Assembly: GCA_021413675.1 (NCBI GenBank)
Contig: JAIOQA010000367.1
Coordinates: forward strand, 26,510 to 90,509
Source of the DNA: Deltaproteobacteria bacterium
GTDB taxonomy: Bacteria > Myxococcota_A > Polyangia > Haliangiales > Haliangiaceae
DNA: 64,000 nt
Direction: 5' to 3'
The position numbers were made by a program, and so were the translations under genes. Shown piece by piece: positions 20,819 through 29,044 of this stretch. Position 1 is the stretch's first letter. The number at the start of each line of letters is the position of its first letter. The notes under the pieces are model-generated. The model did not search any database. It was not told where the DNA came from and saw only the letters and a list, made by a program, of their open reading frames with translations.

Positions 20819-20824
20819 TATGCT
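20819..20824 (+). promoter_or_regulatory. Candidate -10 element (TATGCT), leaderless type
   Basis: TATGCT ends 6 nt before the ATG at 20831. No Shine-Dalgarno sequence lies in between. Confidence 0.4.
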
Positions 20825-20830
20825 CCATGC

Positions 20831-22168
20831 ATGGCACGCGGAAGCCCGACCGCCGCAGCGCTCACGCGCATCGCGAAGCAACTCGCGAAGGCGAAGCCGG
20901 CGCAGGTGTACGCGCGGCTGTACGACGGGTTCGTGACGCTCGCGGGTGCGGGCGAGGTCGAGGCGTGCGCGACGCTGCTGCGCTGGATGTATGAGGGGCA
21001 CGCGCTGCTTCCGGAATCGCCGCCGACCGCGCTCAGCACCGGCGTGATCGACGGGTTCTGTCTCGCGGCCGCGCTCGGCGACCGGACGCGTGGCTTGCCG
21101 GCGCGGCGAGCCGATGCGCCGAGCGGCGGCACGCTCGCGCAGCGCGCTCGGGCTGCCGAGCGATGGGTGCGCCGGGACCTCGTGATGAACGCGTCCTTGC
21201 GGGCGCCGCTGGTCAACGAGGACTGGCGCGCGCTGCCCGATCCGCCGCGCCGCGTCTACCAGTGGCAATGGATCCAGCAGCTCGCCGCGCCCGCGGCGGA
21301 TGGCGCGCTGCCGGCGACGGAGGCGCTCGCGCTCGCCGAGCTCGAACCCTACATCGCCGACTGGCGCCGCGAGTGGCGCGGTGTCGGGAACGGCGCGGAG
21401 CTGGTGCTCGCGATCGACCTGGCGGTCCGGCACGACCGGCGCGATCTCGTGCGGTCCTGGCTGGCGAGTCAGGGGCATCGATTCCACACGCCCGCGTTCC
21501 TCGTGGAGGAGGCGCTGTGTCTGCCCGCGATCGCGCGCGCGGTGGCGCGCGGTGAGCTGCGACTGGTCGACGGCCTCGACGCGGCCGCGGTCACGGCCGC
21601 GCTCGGCGCGTTCGAGATCGCCCTCGCGCGGTCAGCCGCCGCGGCCAGCGCGCCACCGAGGCGCGTGCCGAAGGTCCAGAAGCGCCGCGTGTGGTGCGAG
21701 TACAGCCAGTTCTATCTGGAGCCCGAGGTACCGGATCCCGCCGACACACGCGCGTACTTCCAGGATCGGCGAGAGAGTGAGCAGGGGATGTCGATCCTGC
21801 GGTCGCGGGTCGCGATCGGGACGCCGGGGGACACGGCGTACGTCGACATCGAGGCCAGTCTTGCCGCCGTCCCGCCGGACCCCGAAGGCGCCGTCCAGGT
21901 GGTCGCGTTCCCGCTGCGCGTCGACGGCCCGCTGTATCTGCGGAACGTCGCCCCCGGCGACGACACTGACCCGCTGATCGTTCCGCGTGGCACGTACGAT
22001 GTCCTCGCGTGCTTCTATCCGAAGACATCGACGCGCGCCTGGGCGCGAACGTCGTTGCGCGCGTTCCGCCTGGTCATGTCGTTTCTTCCGGAGGGCGCGG
22101 TCTCGGCGCCGCGCTGTGTTCGCCTGGAGTTCGGCACGCCGCCGGATACGGTGTTCGTCAACGCGTGA
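20831..22168 (+). CDS. Hypothetical protein with ComJ-like C-terminal domain
   Basis: A 445-residue soluble protein. Residues 1-270 are helical and Ala/Arg-rich with no motif I recognise. After a VPKVQKRR linker, the last 150 residues start with VWCEYSQFYLEPEVPDP and continue through EQGMSILRSRVAIGT. This resembles the opening of competence protein J (YSQF plus a QGF/R segment), the family of the NucA nuclease inhibitor. The resemblance was seen by eye only. If right, the protein could be an inhibitor or immunity factor. No nuclease gene adjoins it. It overlaps the convergent AraC gene by 11 bp. Confidence 0.7.
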   Translation: MARGSPTAAALTRIAKQLAKAKPAQVYARLYDGFVTLAGAGEVEACATLLRWMYEGHALLPESPPTALSTGVIDGFCLAAALGDRTRGLPARRADAPSGGTLAQRARAAERWVRRDLVMNASLRAPLVNEDWRALPDPPRRVYQWQWIQQLAAPAADGALPATEALALAELEPYIADWRREWRGVGNGAELVLAIDLAVRHDRRDLVRSWLASQGHRFHTPAFLVEEALCLPAIARAVARGELRLVDGLDAAAVTAALGAFEIALARSAAAASAPPRRVPKVQKRRVWCEYSQFYLEPEVPDPADTRAYFQDRRESEQGMSILRSRVAIGTPGDTAYVDIEASLAAVPPDPEGAVQVVAFPLRVDGPLYLRNVAPGDDTDPLIVPRGTYDVLACFYPKTSTRAWARTSLRAFRLVMSFLPEGAVSAPRCVRLEFGTPPDTVFVNA

Positions 22169-22970
22169 ACGACGTGGCGTGACGTCGACTCTCGCTGCGG
22201 CCGCCCGCGCCGAGCTCGTCGACCAGCGCGCGCGGCGTGGCGCCGGCGATCGCGCGGAAGTCCTCGATGAGGTGCGATTGATCGTAGTAGCCGGCGGCGG
22301 CGGCGATGCGCGCCCAGTTCGCGGGGCGGTCCGCGCGCGCGGCGCGCAGCGCGCGATGGAAGCGCGCGAGTCGGCCGAACGCCTTGGGGCTCAGCCCGAA
22401 GGCGTCGCGAAAGACGCGGCGCAGGTGCCTCTCGCTCACGCCGAGATCGATGGCGACGTCGCTCACCGTGGCGCTCGCCAGCCGCGCGGCGGCCTCGCGC
22501 GCGAGGTCGGGGAGGGGAGCGCGCGGTCCGATCGACCGGAGGCGCTCGGCGATCGCGCGCTCGACGATCGCGACCGCCTCGATCGCGTCGCGCGCGGCGG
22601 CGAGCCGATCGAGGAGCCGTCGCGTGGCGGCGTCGCCCCACAGGTCCTCGAGCGCGATGATGCGCCCGGCGAGCGCCGAGGCGGGCGCGCCGAGCACCGC
22701 CTCGTGCGCGCCCAGGTGCAGCCGCGCGGTCACGGCCCGTTGCCCCGCGCGGATCACCTTGCGATGGGCGCGTTCGCGCGCGCCGAAGGCATGGATGTCG
22801 AGACCGCGCGCGGCCGACGGTCCGAAGCGAACGACGAGCTGGATCTCGGGTCGCGGGATCGAGACCAGCGGCGCGTCGCGATCGAACTCGTCCACGAACA
22901 GCGCCGCCACCGCGGACGCGGTCATCGCGCCCGGCGCGATGCGATGCCGGCGAACGACGCTCCCTTGCAT
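22158..22970 (-). CDS. AraC-family transcriptional regulator
   Basis: A 270-residue regulator. An N-terminal sensor domain contains IPRPEIQLVVRFGPSA and a GAHEAVLGAPASALAG stretch typical of the DUF6597-type AraC group. The two C-terminal helix-turn-helices read SDVAIDLGVSERHLRRVFRDAFGLSPKAF and WARIAAAAGYYDQSHLIEDFRAIAGATP. It diverges from the SDR gene at 23070 by 99 bp and is a candidate regulator of it. The start was placed at 22970; MTASAV at 22925 is an alternative, and neither has a good ribosome site. Confidence 0.88.
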   Translation of the reverse strand: MQGSVVRRHRIAPGAMTASAVAALFVDEFDRDAPLVSIPRPEIQLVVRFGPSAARGLDIHAFGARERAHRKVIRAGQRAVTARLHLGAHEAVLGAPASALAGRIIALEDLWGDAATRRLLDRLAAARDAIEAVAIVERAIAERLRSIGPRAPLPDLAREAAARLASATVSDVAIDLGVSERHLRRVFRDAFGLSPKAFGRLARFHRALRAARADRPANWARIAAAAGYYDQSHLIEDFRAIAGATPRALVDELGAGGRSESRRHATSFTR

Positions 22971-23056
22971 CCCCTGATGATGACGGGGCGCGCCGATTCC
23001 ACAAGGCTCGATCGGCGCGTGGCCGATTCTTCCAATTCGCGTCCGCCGCCGACCGC

Positions 23057-23062
23057 TACGGT
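23057..23062 (+). promoter_or_regulatory. Candidate -10 element (TACGGT), leaderless type
   Basis: TACGGT ends 7 nt before the ATG at 23070, with no ribosome site between. Confidence 0.4.
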
Positions 23063-23069
23063 GCCGACC

Positions 23070-23897
23070 ATGAAGATCCTCGTCACCGGAGCCACCGGAA
23101 AAGTCGGCAGTCGCCTCGCCCGGAGGCTCGCCCAGCGCGGCGATCACGTCTCCGCCCTGGTCCGCGATCCGGCGCGCGCCGCCGCCCTGCGCGAGCACGG
23201 CATCGGGCTCGTCCCCGGCGACCTGCTCGACGCGGGATCGCTCGCGGCCGCGGTGCGCGGCGTCGATGCCGTGGTCCACTGCGCCGCGTTCTTTCGCGGC
23301 GCGACCCCGGAGCAGGCGCACGCCGTGAACGACCTCGGCACGCAGCAGCTCGCCATCGCCGCGCGCGACGCCGCGGTGCGCCGCTTCGTCTTCACGAGCA
23401 CCGGCCTGGTCTACGGCCCCACCGGCGGCCGCCTCGCGCGCGAAGATGATCCGTGCGCGCCGATCGCGGCCTACCCGGCGAGCAAGCTGGCCGCCGAGCG
23501 GTTCCTGCTCGGGCTCGAGGGCCTCGACGTGTACGTGCTGCGGCTGCCGTTCGTGTACGGCGATGGCGATGCGCACATCGCGGAGGTGGTTCCGATGATG
23601 CGCGGCTTCCCGCCGGGCCAGCGCATGTCACTCGGCCACCACGTCGACATCGCGCAGGCGGTCACGCGCCTGCTCGATGCGCACGCGCCCGCGCACCGGA
23701 TCTACAACGTGGTCGACGACGAGGCGCCCGACGCGGCGACGCTGTTCGCGTCGGTGGGCGAGCCGCCGCCCGACGGCTCCGACGCCGAGCGCGCGCGGGC
23801 GTTCGAGGCCGTGCTCGACGGGCGGCGGATCCGCGAGGACCTCGGGTTCCGGCCGGTATTTCCCCGGCTCGCCGATGCGATCGCCGCCGGCGCGTAG
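23070..23897 (+). CDS. NAD(P)-dependent epimerase/dehydratase-type SDR
   Basis: A 275-residue extended SDR. The Rossmann motif TGATGKVG is at residues 6-13. VVHCAAFF follows, then the Ser-Tyr-Lys catalytic region with FTSTGLVYG and YPASK. The C-terminal substrate domain is short. The substrate is unknown; a sugar nucleotide, flavonoid-like ketone or steroid are typical for the group. It diverges from an AraC regulator and converges with a second AraC gene 8 bp away. The same AraC-SDR layout repeats immediately downstream. Confidence 0.9.
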   Translation: MKILVTGATGKVGSRLARRLAQRGDHVSALVRDPARAAALREHGIGLVPGDLLDAGSLAAAVRGVDAVVHCAAFFRGATPEQAHAVNDLGTQQLAIAARDAAVRRFVFTSTGLVYGPTGGRLAREDDPCAPIAAYPASKLAAERFLLGLEGLDVYVLRLPFVYGDGDAHIAEVVPMMRGFPPGQRMSLGHHVDIAQAVTRLLDAHAPAHRIYNVVDDEAPDAATLFASVGEPPPDGSDAERARAFEAVLDGRRIREDLGFRPVFPRLADAIAAGA

Positions 23898-23905
23898 CCG
23901 GCGGG

Positions 23906-24730
23906 TCAGCGCGCGGCGCGCGCGAAGGCGCCGGGCGGGACGCCGAGGATGCGCTTGAAGTGGCGATGGAGCTGGCTCTGATCGTAGAAGCCGACGGCGG
24001 CGGCGACCTCGGCCTGGGGCACGCCGCGCACCAGCAGCGCCTGCGCGCGCGCGACGCGGCGATGCGTGACGTAGGCGTGCGGCGGGAGGCCGATCTGGTC
24101 GCGGAACGCGCGGCTCAGGTGAAACTTGTCGAGCCGAGCGTGGGCAGCGAGCGCGCCGAGCGTGACGATCTCGGTGAGGCGCTCGTCGAGCAGCGCGCGG
24201 GCGCGAGCGACGGCGGCGCTCGCGGTGATGGGTGGGCGCGCGCCGCGGGGCGGGCACGTGAGGTCGACGAACGCGGCGAGCGCGGCGCAGACCGCGTCGT
24301 CGAGCGCGGCGGGGTCGCGGCGATCGCGGAGCAGTTGCCGGTGGAGCGCGGCGATCGGCCGGGCGCGCGGGTCGCGGCCATCGATCGCGTGCGCCTCGGG
24401 CGCCACCGCGGGGCGATCGAGCGCGGCCCGCGCCTCGTCGACGAGCGCGGCGTCGAACAGCACGACCTGGAACTCGGAGCGACCCTCGCGGGCGCGCTCG
24501 GCGTAGACCTCGCCCGGGACCTTCAGGCTGACCATGCCCGGCGCGCTCGACCAGCGGCCCTGGGTGCTCGACCACTCGGATCGGCCGGCGAGGTGCAAGG
24601 CGGTGGAGTAGCGCTCGGGGATCGCGCGGATCAGCGGGCCATCGCCCGCGAACCGCACGACCATGACGCCGGGCCATGGATCGCGCAGCTCGATCCGTCG
24701 GCGACCGCCTTGCGCGCGAGGGACGGGCAC
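23906..24730 (-). CDS. AraC-family transcriptional regulator (GTG start proposed)
   Basis: A 274-residue regulator whose N-terminal half is an AraC-type ligand pocket (ELRDPWPGVMVVRF, WSSAPGMVSLKVPGEVY). Two C-terminal helix-turn-helices follow: LGALAAHARLDKFHLSRAFRDQIGLPPHAY and QAEVAAAVGFYDQSQLHRHFKRILGVPPGAF. No ATG fits the domain start. The GTG at 24730 (VPVPRAQGG) is the best candidate; upstream ATGs would add unrelated arginine-rich sequence. It is divergent from the SDR at 24855 (124-bp spacer) and probably controls it. Confidence 0.85.
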   Translation of the reverse strand: MPVPRAQGGRRRIELRDPWPGVMVVRFAGDGPLIRAIPERYSTALHLAGRSEWSSTQGRWSSAPGMVSLKVPGEVYAERAREGRSEFQVVLFDAALVDEARAALDRPAVAPEAHAIDGRDPRARPIAALHRQLLRDRRDPAALDDAVCAALAAFVDLTCPPRGARPPITASAAVARARALLDERLTEIVTLGALAAHARLDKFHLSRAFRDQIGLPPHAYVTHRRVARAQALLVRGVPQAEVAAAVGFYDQSQLHRHFKRILGVPPGAFARAAR

Positions 24731-24854
24731 CGCGGCAGTGTACGCGCCGGAACCGCGCTGCGCTTGGGCGTTCTTGGCAGCGAAATCTCGCCAAGTTCGC
24801 CCAAGCGAACCCGATGTCGATGGCGCACGGTGCGTTCTCACAAGGAGTCTTCCC

Positions 24855-25739
24855 ATGCGTGTCTTCGTCACCGGCGCGTCCGGTTGGGTCGGGTCTGCGG
24901 TCACGCGCGATCTCATCGCGGCCGGTCACTCCGTCCTCGGGCTCGCGCGATCCGAACCGTCAGCGGCCATCGTGGCTGCTGCGGGTGCCGAGGTGCACCG
25001 CGGCGCCCTCGACGATCTCGACAGCCTCGCGCGCGGCGCGGCCGCGTGCGAGGCCGTCATCCACACCGCGTTCATCCACGACTTCACCGCCTTCGCCGCG
25101 AACTGCGCGATCGATCGAGCGGCGATCGAGGCGATCGGCGCGGTGCTCGCTGGAACCGGACGACCGCTGATCGTCACGGCGGGCACCCTCGGGCTGCCGC
25201 GCGGGCGCCTCGGGACCGAAGACGATTTCGTGGCCGACGGGCTGCCGCGCAAGTCCGAGGAGGCCGCGCTGTCGCTGGTGGCGCGCGGGGTCCGCGCGAT
25301 GGTGGTGCGGCTCGCGCCGTCGGTCCACGGCGACGGTGATCACGGATTCGTGCCGATCCTCATCCGCACCGCGCGCGAGCGCGGGTTCTCGACCTACGTC
25401 GGCGATGGCGCGAATCGCTGGCCTGCGGTGCATCGCTTCGACGCCGCGCGGATCTACCGGCTCGCGCTCGAGCAGGGCACCGCCGGCGCGCGGTTCCACG
25501 GCGTGGCCGACCCTGGCATCCCGGTCCGCGCGATCGCGGAGGCGATCGGTCGCAGGCTGGGTGTGCCCGCGGTGTCGAAGACGCCCGAGGAGGCCAGCGC
25601 GATGCTCGGCTTCATCGGCCACGCGCTCGGGATGGACGCGCCGACCTCGAGCGCCCTCACGCAGGAGCGGCTGGGCTGGCGCCCGACCGGGCCGGGGCTG
25701 CTCGCGGACCTCGAGGGCGGTCGATACTTCGACGCGTGA
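24855..25739 (+). CDS. NAD(P)-dependent SDR (atypical, no YxxxK)
   Basis: A 294-residue extended SDR with the nucleotide motif TGASGWVG at residues 6-13 and VIHTAFIHDF. The expected Tyr-x3-Lys is absent: the site reads DGLPRKSEEAAL, as in atypical SDRs that use an R/K-SE motif. The C-terminal half has YVGDGANRWPAVHRFDAARIYRLALE, typical of this subgroup. AAGGAG precedes the ATG by 7 nt. It forms the second AraC-SDR module with the divergent regulator at 24730. The LRR-sigma ORF follows after 30 bp. Confidence 0.9.
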   Translation: MRVFVTGASGWVGSAVTRDLIAAGHSVLGLARSEPSAAIVAAAGAEVHRGALDDLDSLARGAAACEAVIHTAFIHDFTAFAANCAIDRAAIEAIGAVLAGTGRPLIVTAGTLGLPRGRLGTEDDFVADGLPRKSEEAALSLVARGVRAMVVRLAPSVHGDGDHGFVPILIRTARERGFSTYVGDGANRWPAVHRFDAARIYRLALEQGTAGARFHGVADPGIPVRAIAEAIGRRLGVPAVSKTPEEASAMLGFIGHALGMDAPTSSALTQERLGWRPTGPGLLADLEGGRYFDA

Positions 25740-25769
25740 GCGGGCCGGGCGTATGCTCGGCGGCCGAAC

Positions 25770-27623
25770 GTGGACCGCGCGCTGTTCGCCAGTCGACTCG
25801 AGGAGGTCACCGCATTCGCGGTCCGGTTCGCGCAGCGGTACGTCGTCGAGAAGCTCCCGGACGAGGTGCGCTTTCGCACCACGATCACCGCGCCGCAGCC
25901 GTGCCATCGGCCGGATATTCGCCTCATCCGGACGCTGCCTCGCCGGTACGACCTGCGCCGCCTGACGACGGCGCAGCTGCTCCACGTGCTCTGGTGGGAG
26001 GAGTGCGTGCCGATCTGGGTGAACGTCTCGGTCGGCGCGATCGAGGGCGACACGACGATCATCGACGTCACTGTGAGAAGCCACATCACGGCGAACGACG
26101 CGCTGCTCTATCACCAGCGGGAGAAGCGCCCACCGTTTCACGTGCTCGGCCCGCCACTGCCGCCGACATGGGACGCGGCTCCCGTGCGATTCAGCCTCTG
26201 GCGGCGCGTGATCGCGGACAGCCCGGCGCTGTACGAAGGCGCGATCGCGAACGCCGATCGCGTCGAGGACCTCACGCTGCGCGGTCGCTGGTGCGACGAC
26301 GCCGCGCTCGCGCGCGCGTCGTCGTTCACCCGCGCGCGCGACCTGACGCTCGAGCACACCAGCGGCTGCGATGGCCTGGCGCGGCTGAACGCCGCGATGC
26401 CGTGGCTGCGGCTCTCGATCACCAGCGATGCCGATGTTCACCTCGGCCTCGCTGGCCTCACCTGGTTGCCTGGCCTCGAGTCCGTCGCGATTACCGGCGA
26501 CGCGCGGTCGATCGACGGGCTCGGCGCGCTGGCGGCGCTGCCTCGGCTCACTGACCTCACGCTGCGGGTCGCGGCGCTCGATGACCTCGTTCAGCTCGCC
26601 AGCGCACCATCGCTCACTCAGCTGGATCTGACCGGCGCGCGCGCGACCTCGCTCGCGCCGCTCGCTGGGCTCGTCGCGCTCGAGAACCTTTCCCTGGGCG
26701 GGACGCGGATCGCCGATGCCGAGCTCACGCACATCACGCGCCCGGGGCTCCAGTACCTCTCGCTCGAAGACACCGCGATCACCGATGCCGGCGTCGCGTG
26801 CCTCGCGCGGTGCGCCGACCTGCGATGCCTCGGGCTCGAGCGGACTGCGATCACCGACGCCTCACTGCCCGTGGTCGCCGCGCTGCCCGCGCTCGAGCGC
26901 GTCCGCGTCAGCGGCACGAGTGTCACTCGTGCCGCGGTCGCCGCGCTGAAGGAGCAGCGGCCGGCGCTGGAGGTGTTTCGCCGATCGCCTACGAACGTCG
27001 GGCCTGCCGGTGTAATGATCCGCGGACCGCTGCGTCCTCCAGGAATGCACATGCACGAGCACCCCACGCCCGATGCCCCGCCGCCCGCGATCGTCGAGGT
27101 CCTGGTCGCGAACCACCGAGAATTCCTGCGCTATGTCGAGCGCCGGGTCGGCGATCGCGCGACTGCCGAGGAGATCGTCCAGGAGGCGTTCGTGCGCAGC
27201 CTGGACCGCGGCGACGAGATCCGCGAGTCGGTGATCGGCTGGTTCTACCGGGTCCTGCGCAACGCGGTGATCGATCACCAGCGGCGGCAGGCGGTGGCGA
27301 ACCGGCGGCTCGATGCGTTCGCGGCGGAGCTGGAGACCCAGCCCGAGGCCGACGAGGAGCTGACCCGGGTGGCCTGTCAGTGCGTGGCGCAGCTCGCGGA
27401 CACGCTGAAGCCGGAGTACGCCGATGCGCTGCGGCGGATCGAGGTCGATGGCGTGGCGGTGAAGGACTACGCGGAGGCGACCGGCATCACCGCGAGCAAC
27501 GCGGGCGTGCGGATCTTCCGCGCGCGCGAGGCGCTGCGAAAGCAGGTCGCGCGGGCGTGCGGCACCTGCGCGGATCACGGCTGCCTCGACTGTCACTGCG
27601 GATCGGCGCCGCACGCGGTGTAA
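25770..27623 (+). CDS. In-frame fusion: leucine-rich-repeat protein plus CorE-like ECF sigma factor
   Basis: A continuous 617-codon ORF from a GTG start. Residues 1-200 are an uncharacterised domain. About 200-400 are LRR/RNI-type repeats of about 24 residues (LSLEDTAITDAGV, LGLERTAITDASL). A short Pro/Gly linker follows, and from about 428 there is a complete ECF sigma factor: region 2 (RVGDRATAEEIVQEAFVRSL), region 4 (VKDYAEATGITASNAGVRIF), and a Cys-rich tail with CGTC and CLDCHC. It may be a genuine fusion. Alternatively, the sigma factor may use its own start at 27051. A tandem TAA-TGA in the +1 frame at 27013-27018 could have ended the LRR gene before an indel. TATGCT lies 12 nt before the GTG. 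Confidence 0.7.
   Translation: MDRALFASRLEEVTAFAVRFAQRYVVEKLPDEVRFRTTITAPQPCHRPDIRLIRTLPRRYDLRRLTTAQLLHVLWWEECVPIWVNVSVGAIEGDTTIIDVTVRSHITANDALLYHQREKRPPFHVLGPPLPPTWDAAPVRFSLWRRVIADSPALYEGAIANADRVEDLTLRGRWCDDAALARASSFTRARDLTLEHTSGCDGLARLNAAMPWLRLSITSDADVHLGLAGLTWLPGLESVAITGDARSIDGLGALAALPRLTDLTLRVAALDDLVQLASAPSLTQLDLTGARATSLAPLAGLVALENLSLGGTRIADAELTHITRPGLQYLSLEDTAITDAGVACLARCADLRCLGLERTAITDASLPVVAALPALERVRVSGTSVTRAAVAALKEQRPALEVFRRSPTNVGPAGVMIRGPLRPPGMHMHEHPTPDAPPPAIVEVLVANHREFLRYVERRVGDRATAEEIVQEAFVRSLDRGDEIRESVIGWFYRVLRNAVIDHQRRQAVANRRLDAFAAELETQPEADEELTRVACQCVAQLADTLKPEYADALRRIEVDGVAVKDYAEATGITASNAGVRIFRAREALRKQVARACGTCADHGCLDCHCGSAPHAV
27051..27623 (+). CDS. ECF RNA polymerase sigma factor with Cys-rich C-terminal domain (alternative internal start)
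   Basis: Alternative reading of the 3' part of the LRR-sigma ORF: 190 residues from MHEHPTPDAPP, with AGGA 6 nt upstream (27041-27044). The size and start suit a free-standing ECF factor. The tail carries CxxC-x4-CxxCxC (ACGTCADHGCLDCHC), resembling the Cys-rich domain by which CorE of M. xanthus senses copper redox state. Another CQC lies in the linker before region 4. It sits 29 bp before a multicopper oxidase and upstream of a metallothionein-like gene, which fits copper control (inference). No anti-sigma gene is adjacent, as expected for CorE-type factors. Confidence 0.6.
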   Translation: MHEHPTPDAPPPAIVEVLVANHREFLRYVERRVGDRATAEEIVQEAFVRSLDRGDEIRESVIGWFYRVLRNAVIDHQRRQAVANRRLDAFAAELETQPEADEELTRVACQCVAQLADTLKPEYADALRRIEVDGVAVKDYAEATGITASNAGVRIFRAREALRKQVARACGTCADHGCLDCHCGSAPHAV

Positions 27624-27652
27624 TGCCGTGGTGAGCGTCGCGTCGTCCGGGC

Positions 27653-29044
27653 ATGACGCCCAGCCACGCGCACCACGCTCACCACACCGCCCACGTCCAC
27701 CGCGCCGTCGATCCCGGCGCCGCCACGGTCGATCTCGCGTCGCTGTACGCGATGCAGAGCGGCCCGACGCCGCCGCGCCTCATCCGCGCGCCGCGCGAGG
27801 TCCACGTCGAGCTCGACGCGCGGATCACCACCTGGAGCTACGCGCCGGGCCGCACGACCACCGCCTGGGGCTTCCAGGGCGCGGTGCCCGGCCCGGCGAT
27901 CATCGCGCACGTCGGCGACACGCTGGTCGCGCACCTGGTGAACCACCTGCCGGAGCCGACGACCATCCACTGGCACGGGCTGCGCGTGCCGGCGGTGATG
28001 GACGGCACCGACGCGGTGCAGCCGCTGGTGCCGCCGGGCGGCCGGTTCGAGTACCGGTTCGCGCTGCCCGACGCGGGGACGTTCTGGTACCACGCGCACG
28101 CCAACGAGACCGTGCAGATCGAGCGCGGGCTGTACGGCGCGCTGGTCGTGCTCGGGCCCGACGAGCCGGTGTTCGACGCCGACCGCGTGCTGGTGCTCGA
28201 CGATCTCAAGGTCGACCGGCGCGGCGAGATCGCGCGGACCGCGCTGTTCGATCGCCACAGCGGCCGCGAGGGCGACGTGCTGCTCATCAATGGCCAGGCG
28301 ACACCGGAGCTGACGATCGCGGCGGGGCAGGTCGAGCGCTGGCGGCTCGTCAATGCGTGCAACGCGCGCTACGCGCGGCTGTCGCTGGGCGGCCGACCGT
28401 TCCGCGTGATCGGCGCCGACGGCGGGCTGCGCGACGCGGCGATCACGGTGACCGAGACGCTCCTGCCGCCGGGCGCGCGCGTCGAGCTGGCGGTCGGCCC
28501 GTTCGACGACGTCGGCGCGGCGATCGCGATCGAGTCGCTGCCGTACAAGCGCAGCGGGATGAAGCGGGCGCGGCGCGCGACCTGGGGCGCGCTGCGCGTC
28601 GGGCCGCGGCAGCCTTCGCGCGCGCTGCTGCCCGAGGTCCTCGCGACGATCACGCCGCTCATCACCGACGGCGACCTCACGCCGACCCGGACGATCGAGC
28701 TGGGCGCGCGCATGACGCTGCACGGTCACGACTGGCTGGTGAACGGCGAGCTCCATCACCAGGACGAGCCGGTGAAGGTCGGCGAGCTCGAGGTCTGGGA
28801 CGTGATCAACGACACCGGCCTCGATCACCCGTTCCACCTGCACGGGTTCTTCTTCCAGGTGGTCGCGATCGACGACGTCCCGACGGTGCCGCGCGCCTGG
28901 CACGACACCGTCAACGTCGTCGCGCGCGGCCGCGTGACCATCGCGTTCCGCGCCGACGATCGCCCGGGCGAGTGGATGTACCACTGCCACATCCTCGAGC
29001 ACCACGCGGCCGGGATGATGGGCCACTTCTCGGTGGTGCGCTGA
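27653..29044 (+). CDS. Multicopper oxidase
   Basis: A 463-residue cupredoxin-repeat oxidase that couples oxidation of a substrate (possibly Cu(I) or phenols) to reduction of oxygen to water. All copper ligands are visible: HWHG, WYHAHAN, HPFHLHGFFF and the type-1/type-3 cluster HCHILEHHAAGMM. A His-rich N terminus (SHAHHAHHTAHVH) could load copper. No signal peptide was seen, so its cell location is unclear. It follows the ECF sigma factor by 29 bp and overlaps the next gene by one base (TGATG), so it is part of the probable copper operon. Confidence 0.92.
   Translation: MTPSHAHHAHHTAHVHRAVDPGAATVDLASLYAMQSGPTPPRLIRAPREVHVELDARITTWSYAPGRTTTAWGFQGAVPGPAIIAHVGDTLVAHLVNHLPEPTTIHWHGLRVPAVMDGTDAVQPLVPPGGRFEYRFALPDAGTFWYHAHANETVQIERGLYGALVVLGPDEPVFDADRVLVLDDLKVDRRGEIARTALFDRHSGREGDVLLINGQATPELTIAAGQVERWRLVNACNARYARLSLGGRPFRVIGADGGLRDAAITVTETLLPPGARVELAVGPFDDVGAAIAIESLPYKRSGMKRARRATWGALRVGPRQPSRALLPEVLATITPLITDGDLTPTRTIELGARMTLHGHDWLVNGELHHQDEPVKVGELEVWDVINDTGLDHPFHLHGFFFQVVAIDDVPTVPRAWHDTVNVVARGRVTIAFRADDRPGEWMYHCHILEHHAAGMMGHFSVVR

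Noticed and set aside
25770..27623. Simple pseudogene call for the LRR-sigma ORF
   Set aside because: There is no stop or frameshift in either part and both domains look intact, so it is kept as a fusion or two in-frame genes.
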